Origin: Solirubrobacteraceae bacterium
Lineage (GTDB): Bacteria > Actinomycetota > Thermoleophilia > Solirubrobacterales > Solirubrobacteraceae
Direction: 5' to 3'
Assembly: GCA_019683665.1 (NCBI GenBank)
Contig: JADGIB010000004.1
Location: forward strand, 1-31,191
Length of the DNA stretch: 31,191 nt
Both the position numbers and the translations under genes were made by a program. The stretch's first letter is position 1. The number at the start of each line of letters is the position of its first letter. This document shows positions 1 through 7,046 of this stretch, one piece after another. The notes below the pieces were generated by a model that was given only the letters and a program-made list of their open reading frames with translations, searched no databases and was not told where the DNA came from.

Positions 1-357
1 CCCGTGGGCGCGTTGGCGTTCTTCGGCGGCGGCCGGCGGGGGGGGGCCGCCGCGATCGTGCCGGTCGAGCGGGGGAACCCCGACCGCGCCCGGATGCGGG
101 CGATCGCCCGGCGCTTCGGGTGGGGCACGCTCGTCGCGATCGGCGTCCTGCTGGCGACCGGGATCGCGCTGGCGGACCGCCGCCACCTGTGGAGCGACGG
201 GACCCTGCGCCTGAAGCTCGCGCTCTTCGCGCTCGTCGCCGTCCTCGTCGTCTGGCACATGCGCCGCCCGGCGATGCACGTCCTCGAGGCGGCGATCTTC
301 GCCGTCTCGCTCGTGATCGTCTGGCTCGGCCTGTCGCTCGCCCACGGGATCGGCTGA
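1..357 (+). CDS. CopD-like integral membrane protein, C-terminal part (5' end outside window)
   Basis: The frame is open to the window edge, so this is probably the C-terminal part of a larger membrane protein. A GTG at position 4 exists but has no ribosome binding site. Three hydrophobic segments are visible after a basic loop containing NPDRARM. The first ends in LLATGIALA, the second follows LRLKLALFALVAVLVVWH, and the third is near the C-terminus. A small helix ending in TG, then an LKLALF helix with a terminal His, resembles the CopD/DUF2269 family linked to copper transport or membrane assembly. The family call rests on this pattern only. The gene is convergent with the flavoprotein gene that ends at 377, with a 19-nt gap. 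Confidence 0.5.
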   Translation, partial: PVGALAFFGGGRRGGAAAIVPVERGNPDRARMRAIARRFGWGTLVAIGVLLATGIALADRRHLWSDGTLRLKLALFALVAVLVVWHMRRPAMHVLEAAIFAVSLVIVWLGLSLAHGIG

Positions 358-376
358 GCGGCGGCGGCCGCGGCGG

Positions 377-1657
377 TCAGTCGCCGGGCACCCGGCGCGC
401 CCGGCTGGCCCGCGCCCCCGCCGCCCGGCTGTCGCGCACGAGCGCCCGGCAGAGCGCGAGCGCCCGCGCCTCCGCCTCCGGCGACGTGCCGTCGTAGACG
501 ATCGAGCACGCCTGGCGCAGCTCGCGCGGCCCGACCGTGAACGCGGCCAGGTACGCGAAGCCGGCCGCGGCGCAGCGCTCGCGGGCCAGCGCGTCGAGCG
601 CGGTCGCGGTCTCGGCCGTCGCCGGCGCGACCGTGCAGACGGCGATCCGCGCGCCGCCCGGGCCGAGGCGGTCGCGCAGGCCCGCCGGGTCCTGCGGCGG
701 CCGCCCGGCCAGCGCCGCGGCGCGGACGCGCAGCGCGTCGGCCGGGTCGGCCGGGCGGTCGGCCACCCGGAACAGGCGCGCGCCCGGCACGGCCGCGAAC
801 GCCTCCTCGACGAGCGGCAGCAGCAGCTCCACCGTCCGCGCGTCGCCATGGACGGCGCCGAAGAAGTTCCAGTGCCCGAGCTGGAGGGCGTCCGGCCCGG
901 CGGCCGGGTCGGTCCCGGCCGGCGCGTCGAGGAGGACGTGGCGCAGCGTCGGCGCGGTCGGGAAGACCATCGTGCGCCGCAGCCCGCGGACGACGTCGAC
1001 GAACGCGCCGAGGTCCTCCTCGCACGGGAGCGTGACGAGGTACGGCTCGCGCGCCGGCGGCTCGTGCAGGAGCGGCACGACGGTCTTCGTGACGATCGCC
1101 CGGTCGCCGTCGGGCGCGACGAGCCCGCCGCCGTCGAGGACGAGCTCGGCCGGCCCGCCGACCGTGCGCGGGCTCGGGCCGGCGCCGATCGGGACGTCCC
1201 ACTCGCCGTCCGGCACGTCCAGCCACAGCGCCAGCCCTCGCCGCTCGATCTCGTCGTGCACGTCGCGGTACGTCGCGCCCGGCTCGACGACCGCGCACGC
1301 GAGCGTCGTGTCCACCTCCAGGACCCGGTTCATGCGCGACAGGTCGAGGACGACCCGGCCCGGGACCGCCTCGCCGGGGACGGCGAGCGGCACGCCGAAC
1401 TCGCGCGCCGCGCGCACGATCCCGCGCACCTCGCCCGCCGACGCGGGCCGCACGACCGCGGCCGGGACCGCGCCCGGCGCGGCCGGGGGGGCGTGGGGCT
1501 CGCGGTAGCGCTCCAGCGCCGCGGGGTCGGCGACGACGTGCTCGTCGCCGACGATCGCGGCGAACGCGGCGAGCGCGCTCGCCGGATCCGGCTCGGCGAA
1601 GCCGGGCGGGAGCGTGCCGGCAGGCAGGTCGGTGGCGGCCATGGGGGTGTCGCGCAT
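377..1657 (-). CDS. Shortened vanillyl-alcohol-oxidase/4-cresol-dehydrogenase family protein, FAD loops missing
   Basis: About 426 aa; family members are usually somewhat over 500 aa. Family signatures are clear: LDLSRMNRVLEVD, then VVEPGATYRDVHDEI and LWLDVPD in the N-terminal FAD domain; RAIVTKTVVPL followed by EPPAREPYLV; and in the C-terminal domain WNFFGAVHGDARTVE and IVYDGTSPEAEARALALCRALV. The glycine-rich loop that holds the FAD diphosphate in 4-cresol dehydrogenase (a GRNFGYG-type stretch) is replaced here by VPGEAVPG. The second FAD segment, around the NTxDxGVGYTPYG region, is cut to a short Gly/Pro-rich stretch. The usual end (YGxYRTH onward) is absent. All changes are in frame. 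Start chosen at ATG 1657 because GGAGGAGAGG lies 6 nt upstream; an in-frame GTG at 1681 lies upstream of that site. The original fold is well supported, but flavin binding and activity are doubtful. Confidence 0.72.
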   Translation of the reverse strand: MRDTPMAATDLPAGTLPPGFAEPDPASALAAFAAIVGDEHVVADPAALERYREPHAPPAAPGAVPAAVVRPASAGEVRGIVRAAREFGVPLAVPGEAVPGRVVLDLSRMNRVLEVDTTLACAVVEPGATYRDVHDEIERRGLALWLDVPDGEWDVPIGAGPSPRTVGGPAELVLDGGGLVAPDGDRAIVTKTVVPLLHEPPAREPYLVTLPCEEDLGAFVDVVRGLRRTMVFPTAPTLRHVLLDAPAGTDPAAGPDALQLGHWNFFGAVHGDARTVELLLPLVEEAFAAVPGARLFRVADRPADPADALRVRAAALAGRPPQDPAGLRDRLGPGGARIAVCTVAPATAETATALDALARERCAAAGFAYLAAFTVGPRELRQACSIVYDGTSPEAEARALALCRALVRDSRAAGARASRARRVPGD

Positions 1658-1686
1658 CGGGTTCCTCTCCTCCGAGGACACCCCGG

Positions 1687-1718
1687 AGTATATGGCTGCC
1701 TGATATTCTGTGTGTCAG
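1687..1718 (-). promoter_or_regulatory. Candidate promoter of the VAO-like gene
   Basis: On the minus strand TATACT (1687-1692) would be a near-consensus -10 box, with CTGACA (1713-1718) as a -35 at a long 20-nt spacing. The tract is AT-rich compared with everything around it. Transcription would start near 1680 and leave a short leader carrying the GGAGGAG ribosome site. It would let this gene be transcribed separately from trkA-trkH upstream. Confidence 0.4.
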
Positions 1719-1724
1719 TTCCCC

Positions 1725-3218
1725 TTACGCGGCCGACCGCCGCCAGAACGCGGGCGTCAGCAGCACGAGGACGGTGAACACCTCGAGGCGCCCGACGAGC
1801 ATGAGCAGGCTCAGGTACCAGCGCCCGGCCTCCGGGATCGAGGCGAAGCTCTCGGTCGGCCCGACCGTCCCGAGGCCGGTCCCGACGACGTTCAGCGTCG
1901 CCGCCGACGCCGAGAACGCGCTCACCTCGTCGAGCCCGAACGCAGCCATGACGAGCGTCGAGACGACGAACACGAGCACGTAGACGAGGAAGAAGGCGAG
2001 GACGCCGCGGCGGACCTGCTCGGAGTAGACGCGGCCCCGGACGCGCAGCACCTGGACGGCCTTCGGCTGCAGGTGGCGCGACAGCTCCTGCCCGGCCGCC
2101 TTCGCCAGCAGCATGACGCGGATGACCTTCATGCCGCCGGTCGTCGACCCGGCGCAGGCGCCGACGAACATGAGGCACACCAGGCCGAGGCGGGCGACGT
2201 CGTGCCAGACGTCGAAGTCGTCGGTGACGATCCCGGTCGTCGTGATGAAGCTCACCGTCGTGAACGCCGCCGCCCGGACCGAGTCGGCGAACCCGAGGCC
2301 GGCGTGCGAGGCGGCGAGCGTCACCGTCAGCGCCGCGGTGACGCCGACGATGATGAGCAGGAACGCGCGCACCTCGGCCGCCTGCGGCCAGATCCGGTCG
2401 GGCCGGCGCAGGACGAGCCAGTAGAAGGCGAAGTTGATCCCGCCGGCGAGCATGAGAACGAGCGCGACGAGCTCGACGGCGAGCGAGTCGAACGCGCCGA
2501 GCGACTCGGTCCGCGTCGAGAACCCGCCGGTGGCGATCGTCGTCATGCCGTGGTTGAGCGCGTCCCAGGCCGGCATCCCGGCCAGCCGGAACGCGACGAC
2601 CCCGGCGCCGGTGAGCGCGAGGTAGATCGCCGCGATGATCTTCGCCGTCGACGCCACCCGCGGCGTCAGCCGCTCGGCGGTGACGCCCGACAGCTCCGCG
2701 TAGAAGACGCGCTGGCTGGCCAGCCCGGTCGCGGGCGCGATCGCGACGACGAGGACGACGATCCCGACCCCGCCGATCCACTGGCTCAGGCTGCGCCACA
2801 GGAGGATCGCGTCCGGCTCGGCCTCGAGCGTGCGGATCAGCGTCGCGCCGGTCGTCGTCAGGCCGCTCATCGACTCGAAGAAGGCATCGCCCGGCCGGTC
2901 GAACGTCCCCTCGATGAGGAACGGCGCCGCCCCGGCCACCGCCGCGATGAGCCAGGCGAGCGTCACGGCCAGGAAGCCGTCGCGGGCCCGGATCGGGACC
3001 GCCCGCAGCCGGCGGGCGAGCGTGACCCCGGCGACGCTGAGCGGGACGAGCACCGCGGCCGGCAGCCCGAACGCGACCGTCCCCCCGCCCCCGCCGATCG
3101 CGGCGACGAGGAAGCAGGCGAGCTCGCCGAGCGCGACGGCGAGCACGGCGCCGGAGACGACCGGCACGACGACCTGCCAGTTGACCGCCGGCAGGAACCT
3201 GGCGCCCGGGACCCTCAC
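1725..3218 (-). CDS. trkH: TrkH-type potassium uptake channel subunit
   Basis: 497 aa integral membrane protein of the TrkH/KtrB family, the K+-conducting subunit that works with the cytoplasmic TrkA gate. All four pore-loop repeats are recognisable from their selectivity-filter segments: SGLTTTGATL, MTTIATGGFST, SFITTTGIVT and LNVVGTGLGTVG. SLSQWIGGVGIVVLV and GACAGSTTGGMKVIRV are also typical. Start is GTG 3218, whose last bases overlap the trkA stop (GTGA), so the two genes are translationally coupled. Upstream in-frame codons belong to an antisense-like extension through trkA and are not used. The stop is TAA at 1725. Confidence 0.95.
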   Translation of the reverse strand: MRVPGARFLPAVNWQVVVPVVSGAVLAVALGELACFLVAAIGGGGGTVAFGLPAAVLVPLSVAGVTLARRLRAVPIRARDGFLAVTLAWLIAAVAGAAPFLIEGTFDRPGDAFFESMSGLTTTGATLIRTLEAEPDAILLWRSLSQWIGGVGIVVLVVAIAPATGLASQRVFYAELSGVTAERLTPRVASTAKIIAAIYLALTGAGVVAFRLAGMPAWDALNHGMTTIATGGFSTRTESLGAFDSLAVELVALVLMLAGGINFAFYWLVLRRPDRIWPQAAEVRAFLLIIVGVTAALTVTLAASHAGLGFADSVRAAAFTTVSFITTTGIVTDDFDVWHDVARLGLVCLMFVGACAGSTTGGMKVIRVMLLAKAAGQELSRHLQPKAVQVLRVRGRVYSEQVRRGVLAFFLVYVLVFVVSTLVMAAFGLDEVSAFSASAATLNVVGTGLGTVGPTESFASIPEAGRWYLSLLMLVGRLEVFTVLVLLTPAFWRRSAA

Positions 3219-4552
3219 GCGGCGTGGAACCCGCGCCGCACGTCGGCCACGCCCGCGCGCGGGTTGAACACGAGGACGTGGTCGCCGGCCTGCACCCGCG
3301 CCTCGGGCAGCGGCATGATCACCCGGTCGCCGCGGACGATCGCGACGATCCGGGCCTTCACCATCGCGGCCGCCGCCTCGAGCGTGCGGCCCTCCGCGTG
3401 GCAGTCGGGCTCGGCCTCGACCTCGAGGATCTCGCCCCCGCCGAGCATGAGGTGCATCGCGGCGACGTTCGCGCCGCGGACCGTCCGCAGGATCGCCTCG
3501 GCGGTCACGAGCCGCGGCGAGAACGCGGCGTCGACCCCGAGCGCGTCGACCAGCGGCGTGAACTCCTCGCGCGAGACGACAGCGAGGTTGATCCCCGCCC
3601 CGAGCTGCTTGGCGTGCAGGGCGGCGAGCAGGTTCGCGCGGTCGTCGCCCGCGCAGGCCACGAACGCGCCGACCTTGTCGACCCCGTGGGCGAGCAGGAC
3701 CTCCTTGCTGACGCCCTCCTCGTGCAGGACGGTGGCGCGGCGCAGGTGCTCGGCCACGTAGCGGGCGCGGTCGGCATCGCGCTCCAGGAGGCTCACGCGC
3801 AGGTCGCTGCGCTCCAGCCGGCGGGCGAGCGGCAGCCCGACCCGCCCGGCGCCGAAGATCATCACCTCGCGCACGCGGACGGTCCGGCCCGCGATCTGGG
3901 CGGCGACCTCTCGGATGTCCTCGCGCGCGGCGGCGGCGAGGACGTGGTCGCCGGGCTGGAGCCGGTGGTACGGCTCGGCGGCGATCGCGCGACCGTCGCG
4001 GATGATCCCGAAGATGAAGTTCGGCTGCATGATCCGCCGCTCCCCGAGCGGCCGGCCCAGCAGCGTCGAGCGCTGGTCGACGACCGACTCGGTGACGGCC
4101 AGCCGCCCGCCGGCGAAGTACTCGACGTGGACGGAGCCGGGCAGCAGGATCGACTCGGCCAGGTCGGCGGCGGTCGCGCGCTCGGGGTGGATGACGAAGT
4201 CGATGCCGAGGACGTCGCGGCCCGAGGAGGCGTCGCCCTCGAAGAAGTCGTCGTCGCGGACGCGCGCGACGGTCCTGCCCGCGCCGAGCTGATGGGCGGC
4301 CATCGCCGCGATGACGTTCGCCTCGTCGTTGTCGGTGACCGCGCAGACGAGGTCGGTCTCGTCGACGCCGAGCTCGCGCAGCACCCGCGGCGACGCGCCG
4401 TTGCCGGCCACGACGAGGGCGTCGAGGTCGGCCTGCAGCGACTCGACGCGCGCCGGGTCGAGGTCGACGACGGTGACGTCGTGGCGCTCGGCGCTGAGCG
4501 TCCGCGCGATGTGCTGGCCGACGTCCCCGCTGCCGATCACGATGACCTTCAC
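3215..4552 (-). CDS. trkA: TrkA potassium uptake regulator, two RCK domains
   Basis: 445 aa peripheral membrane protein that binds nucleotide and gates TrkH. It has two Rossmann RCK_N domains: GSGDVG at residues 7-12 followed by the acidic strand end VVDLD, and a second starting near residue 230 with FGAGRVG and SLLERD. Each is followed by a TrkA_C domain ending in a GDHVLA/GDHVLVF motif. This is the full bacterial TrkA architecture. Start is GTG 4552. There is no ribosome site, but GACAAT (minus strand, 4559-4564) lies 6 nt upstream as a -10 box, which suggests a leaderless message. First gene of the trkA-trkH operon. Confidence 0.95.
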   Translation of the reverse strand: MKVIVIGSGDVGQHIARTLSAERHDVTVVDLDPARVESLQADLDALVVAGNGASPRVLRELGVDETDLVCAVTDNDEANVIAAMAAHQLGAGRTVARVRDDDFFEGDASSGRDVLGIDFVIHPERATAADLAESILLPGSVHVEYFAGGRLAVTESVVDQRSTLLGRPLGERRIMQPNFIFGIIRDGRAIAAEPYHRLQPGDHVLAAAAREDIREVAAQIAGRTVRVREVMIFGAGRVGLPLARRLERSDLRVSLLERDADRARYVAEHLRRATVLHEEGVSKEVLLAHGVDKVGAFVACAGDDRANLLAALHAKQLGAGINLAVVSREEFTPLVDALGVDAAFSPRLVTAEAILRTVRGANVAAMHLMLGGGEILEVEAEPDCHAEGRTLEAAAAMVKARIVAIVRGDRVIMPLPEARVQAGDHVLVFNPRAGVADVRRGFHAA

Positions 4553-4570
4553 GCCGGCATTGTCGCGCCC

Positions 4571-4589
4571 GGCGCGGCGGGACCGCGCC
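4571..4589 (-). terminator. Short GC hairpin between the flavin-reductase-like gene and trkA
   Basis: GGCGCGG (4571-4577) and CCGCGCC (4583-4589) form a 7-bp stem with a 5-nt loop, just past the stop of the flavin-reductase-like gene. There is no T tract, so this is only a weak terminator candidate. Confidence 0.25.
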
Positions 4590-4603
4590 GCCCGCGCGAC
4601 CGG

Positions 4604-5224
4604 TCAGTCGGGCCGCGGCATGTCGAACAGCCGGTCGACGACGACGTAGTCGCCGAGGTTGCCGCAGCGGGCGATCGGCCGCAGCGCGGCCGTGTCGACC
4701 GTCCCGTCGACGACGTAGCGCTCGTCGAGGTGGACGCCGACGACCTGGCCGATGACGAGGTGGCGGTCCAGCTCGCGGCCCTCGACGTCGCGCAGCCGCA
4801 GGTGCTCGACGACCCGGCACTCCATCGCGCACGGGCTGGCGGCGACCCGCGGCGGGGCGACGAGCCGCGACGGCGCCGGCTCCAGCCCGGCGTGGGCGAA
4901 CTCGCTCACCCCGGCGGGCAGGTGGGCCGAGGTCGCGTTCATCGCCTCGCGCAGGTGGTAGGTGGCGAGGTTCCAGACGAACTCGCGCGTCGCCGCCGCG
5001 AACGCGGCCGAGTGCTTCGGCTCGCCGCCGGCCAGGACGCTGCTGGAGAAGGCCAGCAGCGGCGGGCGGTCGCAGACGGCGTTGAAGTAGCTGTAGGGCG
5101 CGAGGTTCGGCTCGCCGTCGGGCCCGACCGTCGAGATCCAGCCGATCGGGCGCGGGGCGACGAGCGCCTTGAACGGGTCGTGGGGCAGCAGGTCAGGGCG
5201 GCGCCCCGGCTCGTAGAAGATCAC
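4604..5224 (-). CDS. Flavin reductase-like (split-barrel FMN-binding) protein
   Basis: 206 aa. It has the split-barrel flavin reductase domain: DPFKALVAPRPIGWISTVGPDG near residue 20, then NLAPYSYFNAVCDRPPLLAFSS, and later ECRVVEHLRLRD and HLVIGQVVGVHLDE. These are typical of the DIM6/NTAB family, cytoplasmic FMN-binding oxidoreductases of mostly unknown substrate. Start is GTG 5224, directly preceded by the family start IFYEPG. There is no Shine-Dalgarno; TAGAAC (minus strand, 5232-5237) is a -10 box 7 nt away. The phased GAACCT block lies just beyond, so the gene may be regulated from it. Homologues with a longer N-terminus exist in principle, but residues upstream here do not look like protein. 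Confidence 0.87.
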   Translation of the reverse strand: MIFYEPGRRPDLLPHDPFKALVAPRPIGWISTVGPDGEPNLAPYSYFNAVCDRPPLLAFSSSVLAGGEPKHSAAFAAATREFVWNLATYHLREAMNATSAHLPAGVSEFAHAGLEPAPSRLVAPPRVAASPCAMECRVVEHLRLRDVEGRELDRHLVIGQVVGVHLDERYVVDGTVDTAALRPIARCGNLGDYVVVDRLFDMPRPD

Positions 5225-5262
5225 GGGCGGAGTTCTACCGGCGCCCGGGCGGCGGCGTGCAC

Positions 5263-5325
5263 CGATGGAGGTTCGGGCGCGCAACGCTGCGCGAACCTGC
5301 CCGAACCTGTGCAGAACCTCCATCG
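5263..5325. promoter_or_regulatory. Phased GAACCT repeats nested in a 12-bp inverted repeat
   Basis: GAACCT occurs three times on the plus strand (5293, 5303, 5314), spaced 10 and 11 bp, and once inverted as AGGTTC (5269-5274). The outer copies belong to a perfect 12-bp inverted repeat, CGATGGAGGTTC (5263-5274) and GAACCTCCATCG (5314-5325). A competing 9-bp inverted repeat pairs AGGTTCGGG (5269-5277) with CCCGAACCT (5300-5308). GCGCA/TGCGC (5279-5292) adds a small inner hairpin. The block lies between two divergent genes, just upstream of the flavin-reductase promoter. One-helical-turn spacing suggests a protein operator rather than only an RNA structure. Confidence 0.6.
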
Positions 5326-5366
5326 CCTCCCCGCGTGCGGGCGCCGGCGCCGAGGCTCGGGCCGAG

Positions 5367-5948
5367 ATGGACGTGCGCACCTGCTCCGTGGCCGCGCTGG
5401 CGGCCGCCGCCCTCGCCCTCCCGTCCGCCGCCCAGGCGGCGCCGACCGGCGGCGCGAGCTTCGCCGCCGAGGACCCGGTCCCGGCCGCGACCGGCGGCGC
5501 CGACCCGTCGGCCCCGGTGCCCGCGGCCGACCCGGCGAGCGCCGTCGCCACGATCCTGCCCGACGGGACCGCCGTGGCCCCCGCGGGCGCCCCGCCGGAG
5601 GTCGCGGCGATCATCGCCGCCGGCAACGAGATCGCCACGCTCCCCTACCGCTGGGGCGGCGGGCACGCGCGCTGGCGCGACCGCGGCTACGACTGCTCCG
5701 GCTCGGTCTCGTTCGCCCTCCGCGGCGCGGGCCTGCTCGACCGGCCGCTCGCGTCGGGCGACCTCATGGCGTGGGGCCGGCCGGGCCGCGGGCGCTGGGT
5801 CACGGTCTACGCCCACCGCAGCCACGTCTTCATGGTCGTCGCCGGCCTGCGCTTCGACACGAGCGGCCAGCGCGCCGCGGGGACGCGCTGGCAGCCCATG
5901 GACCGGTCGACGAAGGGCTTCGCGGTCCGCCATCCGGCGGGCCTGTGA
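5367..5948 (+). CDS. Secreted NlpC/P60-like cysteine peptidase
   Basis: 193 aa from ATG 5367. The N-terminus is a signal peptide: a short basic start, a hydrophobic core to about residue 20, and a likely cut after AQA (residues 22-24). An Ala/Pro-rich linker follows to about residue 85. The domain has YRWGGGH (94-100), the catalytic motif YDCSGSVSFAL with Cys110, and a likely catalytic His153 in RSHVFMVVAG. The order Cys, then His in a second strand, fits NlpC/P60-type cell-wall peptidases. Its catalytic part is about 100 aa. An upstream ATG at 5265 is rejected because it would put a non-secretory extension before the signal peptide and lies in the operator block. Confidence 0.8.
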   Translation: MDVRTCSVAALAAAALALPSAAQAAPTGGASFAAEDPVPAATGGADPSAPVPAADPASAVATILPDGTAVAPAGAPPEVAAIIAAGNEIATLPYRWGGGHARWRDRGYDCSGSVSFALRGAGLLDRPLASGDLMAWGRPGRGRWVTVYAHRSHVFMVVAGLRFDTSGQRAAGTRWQPMDRSTKGFAVRHPAGL

Positions 5949-5955
5949 GCCGCCG

Positions 5956-6312
5956 TCAGAGATCCGGGTAGACCCAGATCTGCATCCGCCACGTCCCGCC
6001 CAGGCCCTCGCGGCCGGTGATGCGGGCGTCGCACCAGAACTCGCCGCGCTCGGCGACGGCGCGCTCGAGCGCGGGACGCTGCTCGATCTCGTCGTCGCGG
6101 GGCAGCTGGGCGAGCGGGTCGCCCTGCTCGGAGTAGACGCGGATCGCGTCCGGCTCGGGGACGAGCCGCACACGGGCCTGCTCCTCGATCGGCGGGATCG
6201 AGTGGCGAGTGGCGAGGGCGGCGCGGAGGAGGGCGTCGACGTGGTCTTCTGCGCCGACGCAGGCGATCGCCACACCGCGCCGGCCGGGAAGCTCCCAGGT
6301 TGACGAGCTCAT
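5956..6312 (-). CDS. Small hypothetical protein, possibly HIRAN-like
   Basis: 118 aa cytoplasmic protein that I do not firmly recognise. It opens with AIACVGAEDHVDAL, has an Arg/Val strand with LVPEPDAIRVYSEQGDPLAQLPRDDEIE, and ends in CDARITG and WRMQIWVYPDL. The pattern of a LVPEPxAIRVY strand followed by a G/L-x-LPR turn recalls the small beta-barrel HIRAN domain, but the usual NPYDxNA signature is missing. A GGGAG directly abuts the ATG at 6312. It is divergent from the rhomboid gene and convergent with the NlpC-like gene, with a 7-nt gap. Confidence 0.6.
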   Translation of the reverse strand: MSSSTWELPGRRGVAIACVGAEDHVDALLRAALATRHSIPPIEEQARVRLVPEPDAIRVYSEQGDPLAQLPRDDEIEQRPALERAVAERGEFWCDARITGREGLGGTWRMQIWVYPDL

Positions 6313-6386
6313 CTCCCTGTTTCGTCGGCCGCGACGGCCCGGAGCTTGAGTGTGACCCGCGTCCGGCGACTACCGTGGGCGGTCCG

Positions 6387-7019
6387 ATGGCGACCCAGGG
6401 ATCGCCGCCACGCCGACGCTCCGGCGACGACCGCCTCGCCGCGCTGCTCGTCGTCGCCGCGCTCGCGGCCGCGATGTGGGCGGTCGAGATCGTCGACGCG
6501 GCGCTCGGCGGCGAGCTCGACCGCCACGGGATCGCGCCCCAGGACCCGGACGGGCTGCCCGGCATCGCCGCCGCCCCGTTCCTCCACGACGGCTTCGGGC
6601 ACCTCGTCAACAACACGGTCCCGTTCCTCGTGCTCGGCGCCGTCATCGCGCTCAGCGGGCTGCGCCGGCTCCTCGGCGTGACCGCGATCGTCCTCGTCGC
6701 CGGCGGGCTGGGCACGTGGCTCGTCGCCCCGGCCGGGACGATCCACATCGGCGCGAGCGGGATCGTCTTCGGCTACGCGACGTACCTCATCGCCCGCGGC
6801 CTGTTCAGCCGCCGCGCCGGCCAGCTGGCCGTCGGCGTCCTCGTCGCGCTCCTGTACGGGACGACGCTCCTGATCGGGGTCGTGCCCGAGGACGGGATCT
6901 CCTGGCAGGGCCACCTGTTCGGCGCGCTCGGCGGAGTGCTGGCCGCCTGGTGGCTCGACGGCGGCGGCGCGCGGCGCCGCGACCCGCAGCCCGCCTCCCG
7001 ATACCTAGGCAATGCCTAG
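6387..7019 (+). CDS. Rhomboid-family intramembrane serine protease
   Basis: 210 aa. A short basic N-tail is followed by about six membrane helices. GHLVNN (residues 71-76) is the conserved second-helix motif. HIGASG (120-125) carries the nucleophile Ser124, and SWQGHLFGALGG carries the catalytic His176. This Ser/His dyad defines rhomboid proteases, which cleave membrane proteins within the bilayer; no substrate can be named. Start is ATG 6387, since the frame upstream is not protein-like. TACCGT (6371-6376) is a possible -10 box 10 nt upstream. The TAG stop lies inside the operator palindrome of the next gene. Confidence 0.9.
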   Translation: MATQGSPPRRRSGDDRLAALLVVAALAAAMWAVEIVDAALGGELDRHGIAPQDPDGLPGIAAAPFLHDGFGHLVNNTVPFLVLGAVIALSGLRRLLGVTAIVLVAGGLGTWLVAPAGTIHIGASGIVFGYATYLIARGLFSRRAGQLAVGVLVALLYGTTLLIGVVPEDGISWQGHLFGALGGVLAAWWLDGGGARRRDPQPASRYLGNA

Positions 7020-7034
7020 GCAGCGAGCTAGGAT
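7004..7034 (+). promoter_or_regulatory. modA promoter with overlapping palindromic operator
   Basis: CCTAGGCA occurs twice as a direct repeat (7004-7011 and 7015-7022), 11 bp apart. CCTAGGC/GCCTAGG form a 7-bp inverted repeat around AAT, and TGCCTAGGCA (7013-7022) is itself a 10-bp palindrome. TAGGCA (7006-7011) as -35 and TAGGAT (7029-7034) as -10 are exactly 17 bp apart, so a protein on the palindromes would block RNA polymerase. The layout suggests repression by a dimeric winged-helix regulator; which one is unknown. Confidence 0.6.
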
Positions 7035-7046
7035 GCGGCGCAGCCC

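Noticed and set aside
1725..4832. 1035-codon frame that would make a large N-terminal extension of TrkH
   Set aside because: The part above 3218 is Arg/Pro/Gly-rich shadow of trkA. The GTGA overlap gives the real trkH start.
3224..5971. 915-codon plus-strand open frame, and similar long antisense frames elsewhere
   Set aside because: Composition is Asp/Arg/Glu/Pro low-complexity, typical of antisense frames in 75% GC DNA. No domain is recognisable, and it covers trkA and the flavin reductase gene.
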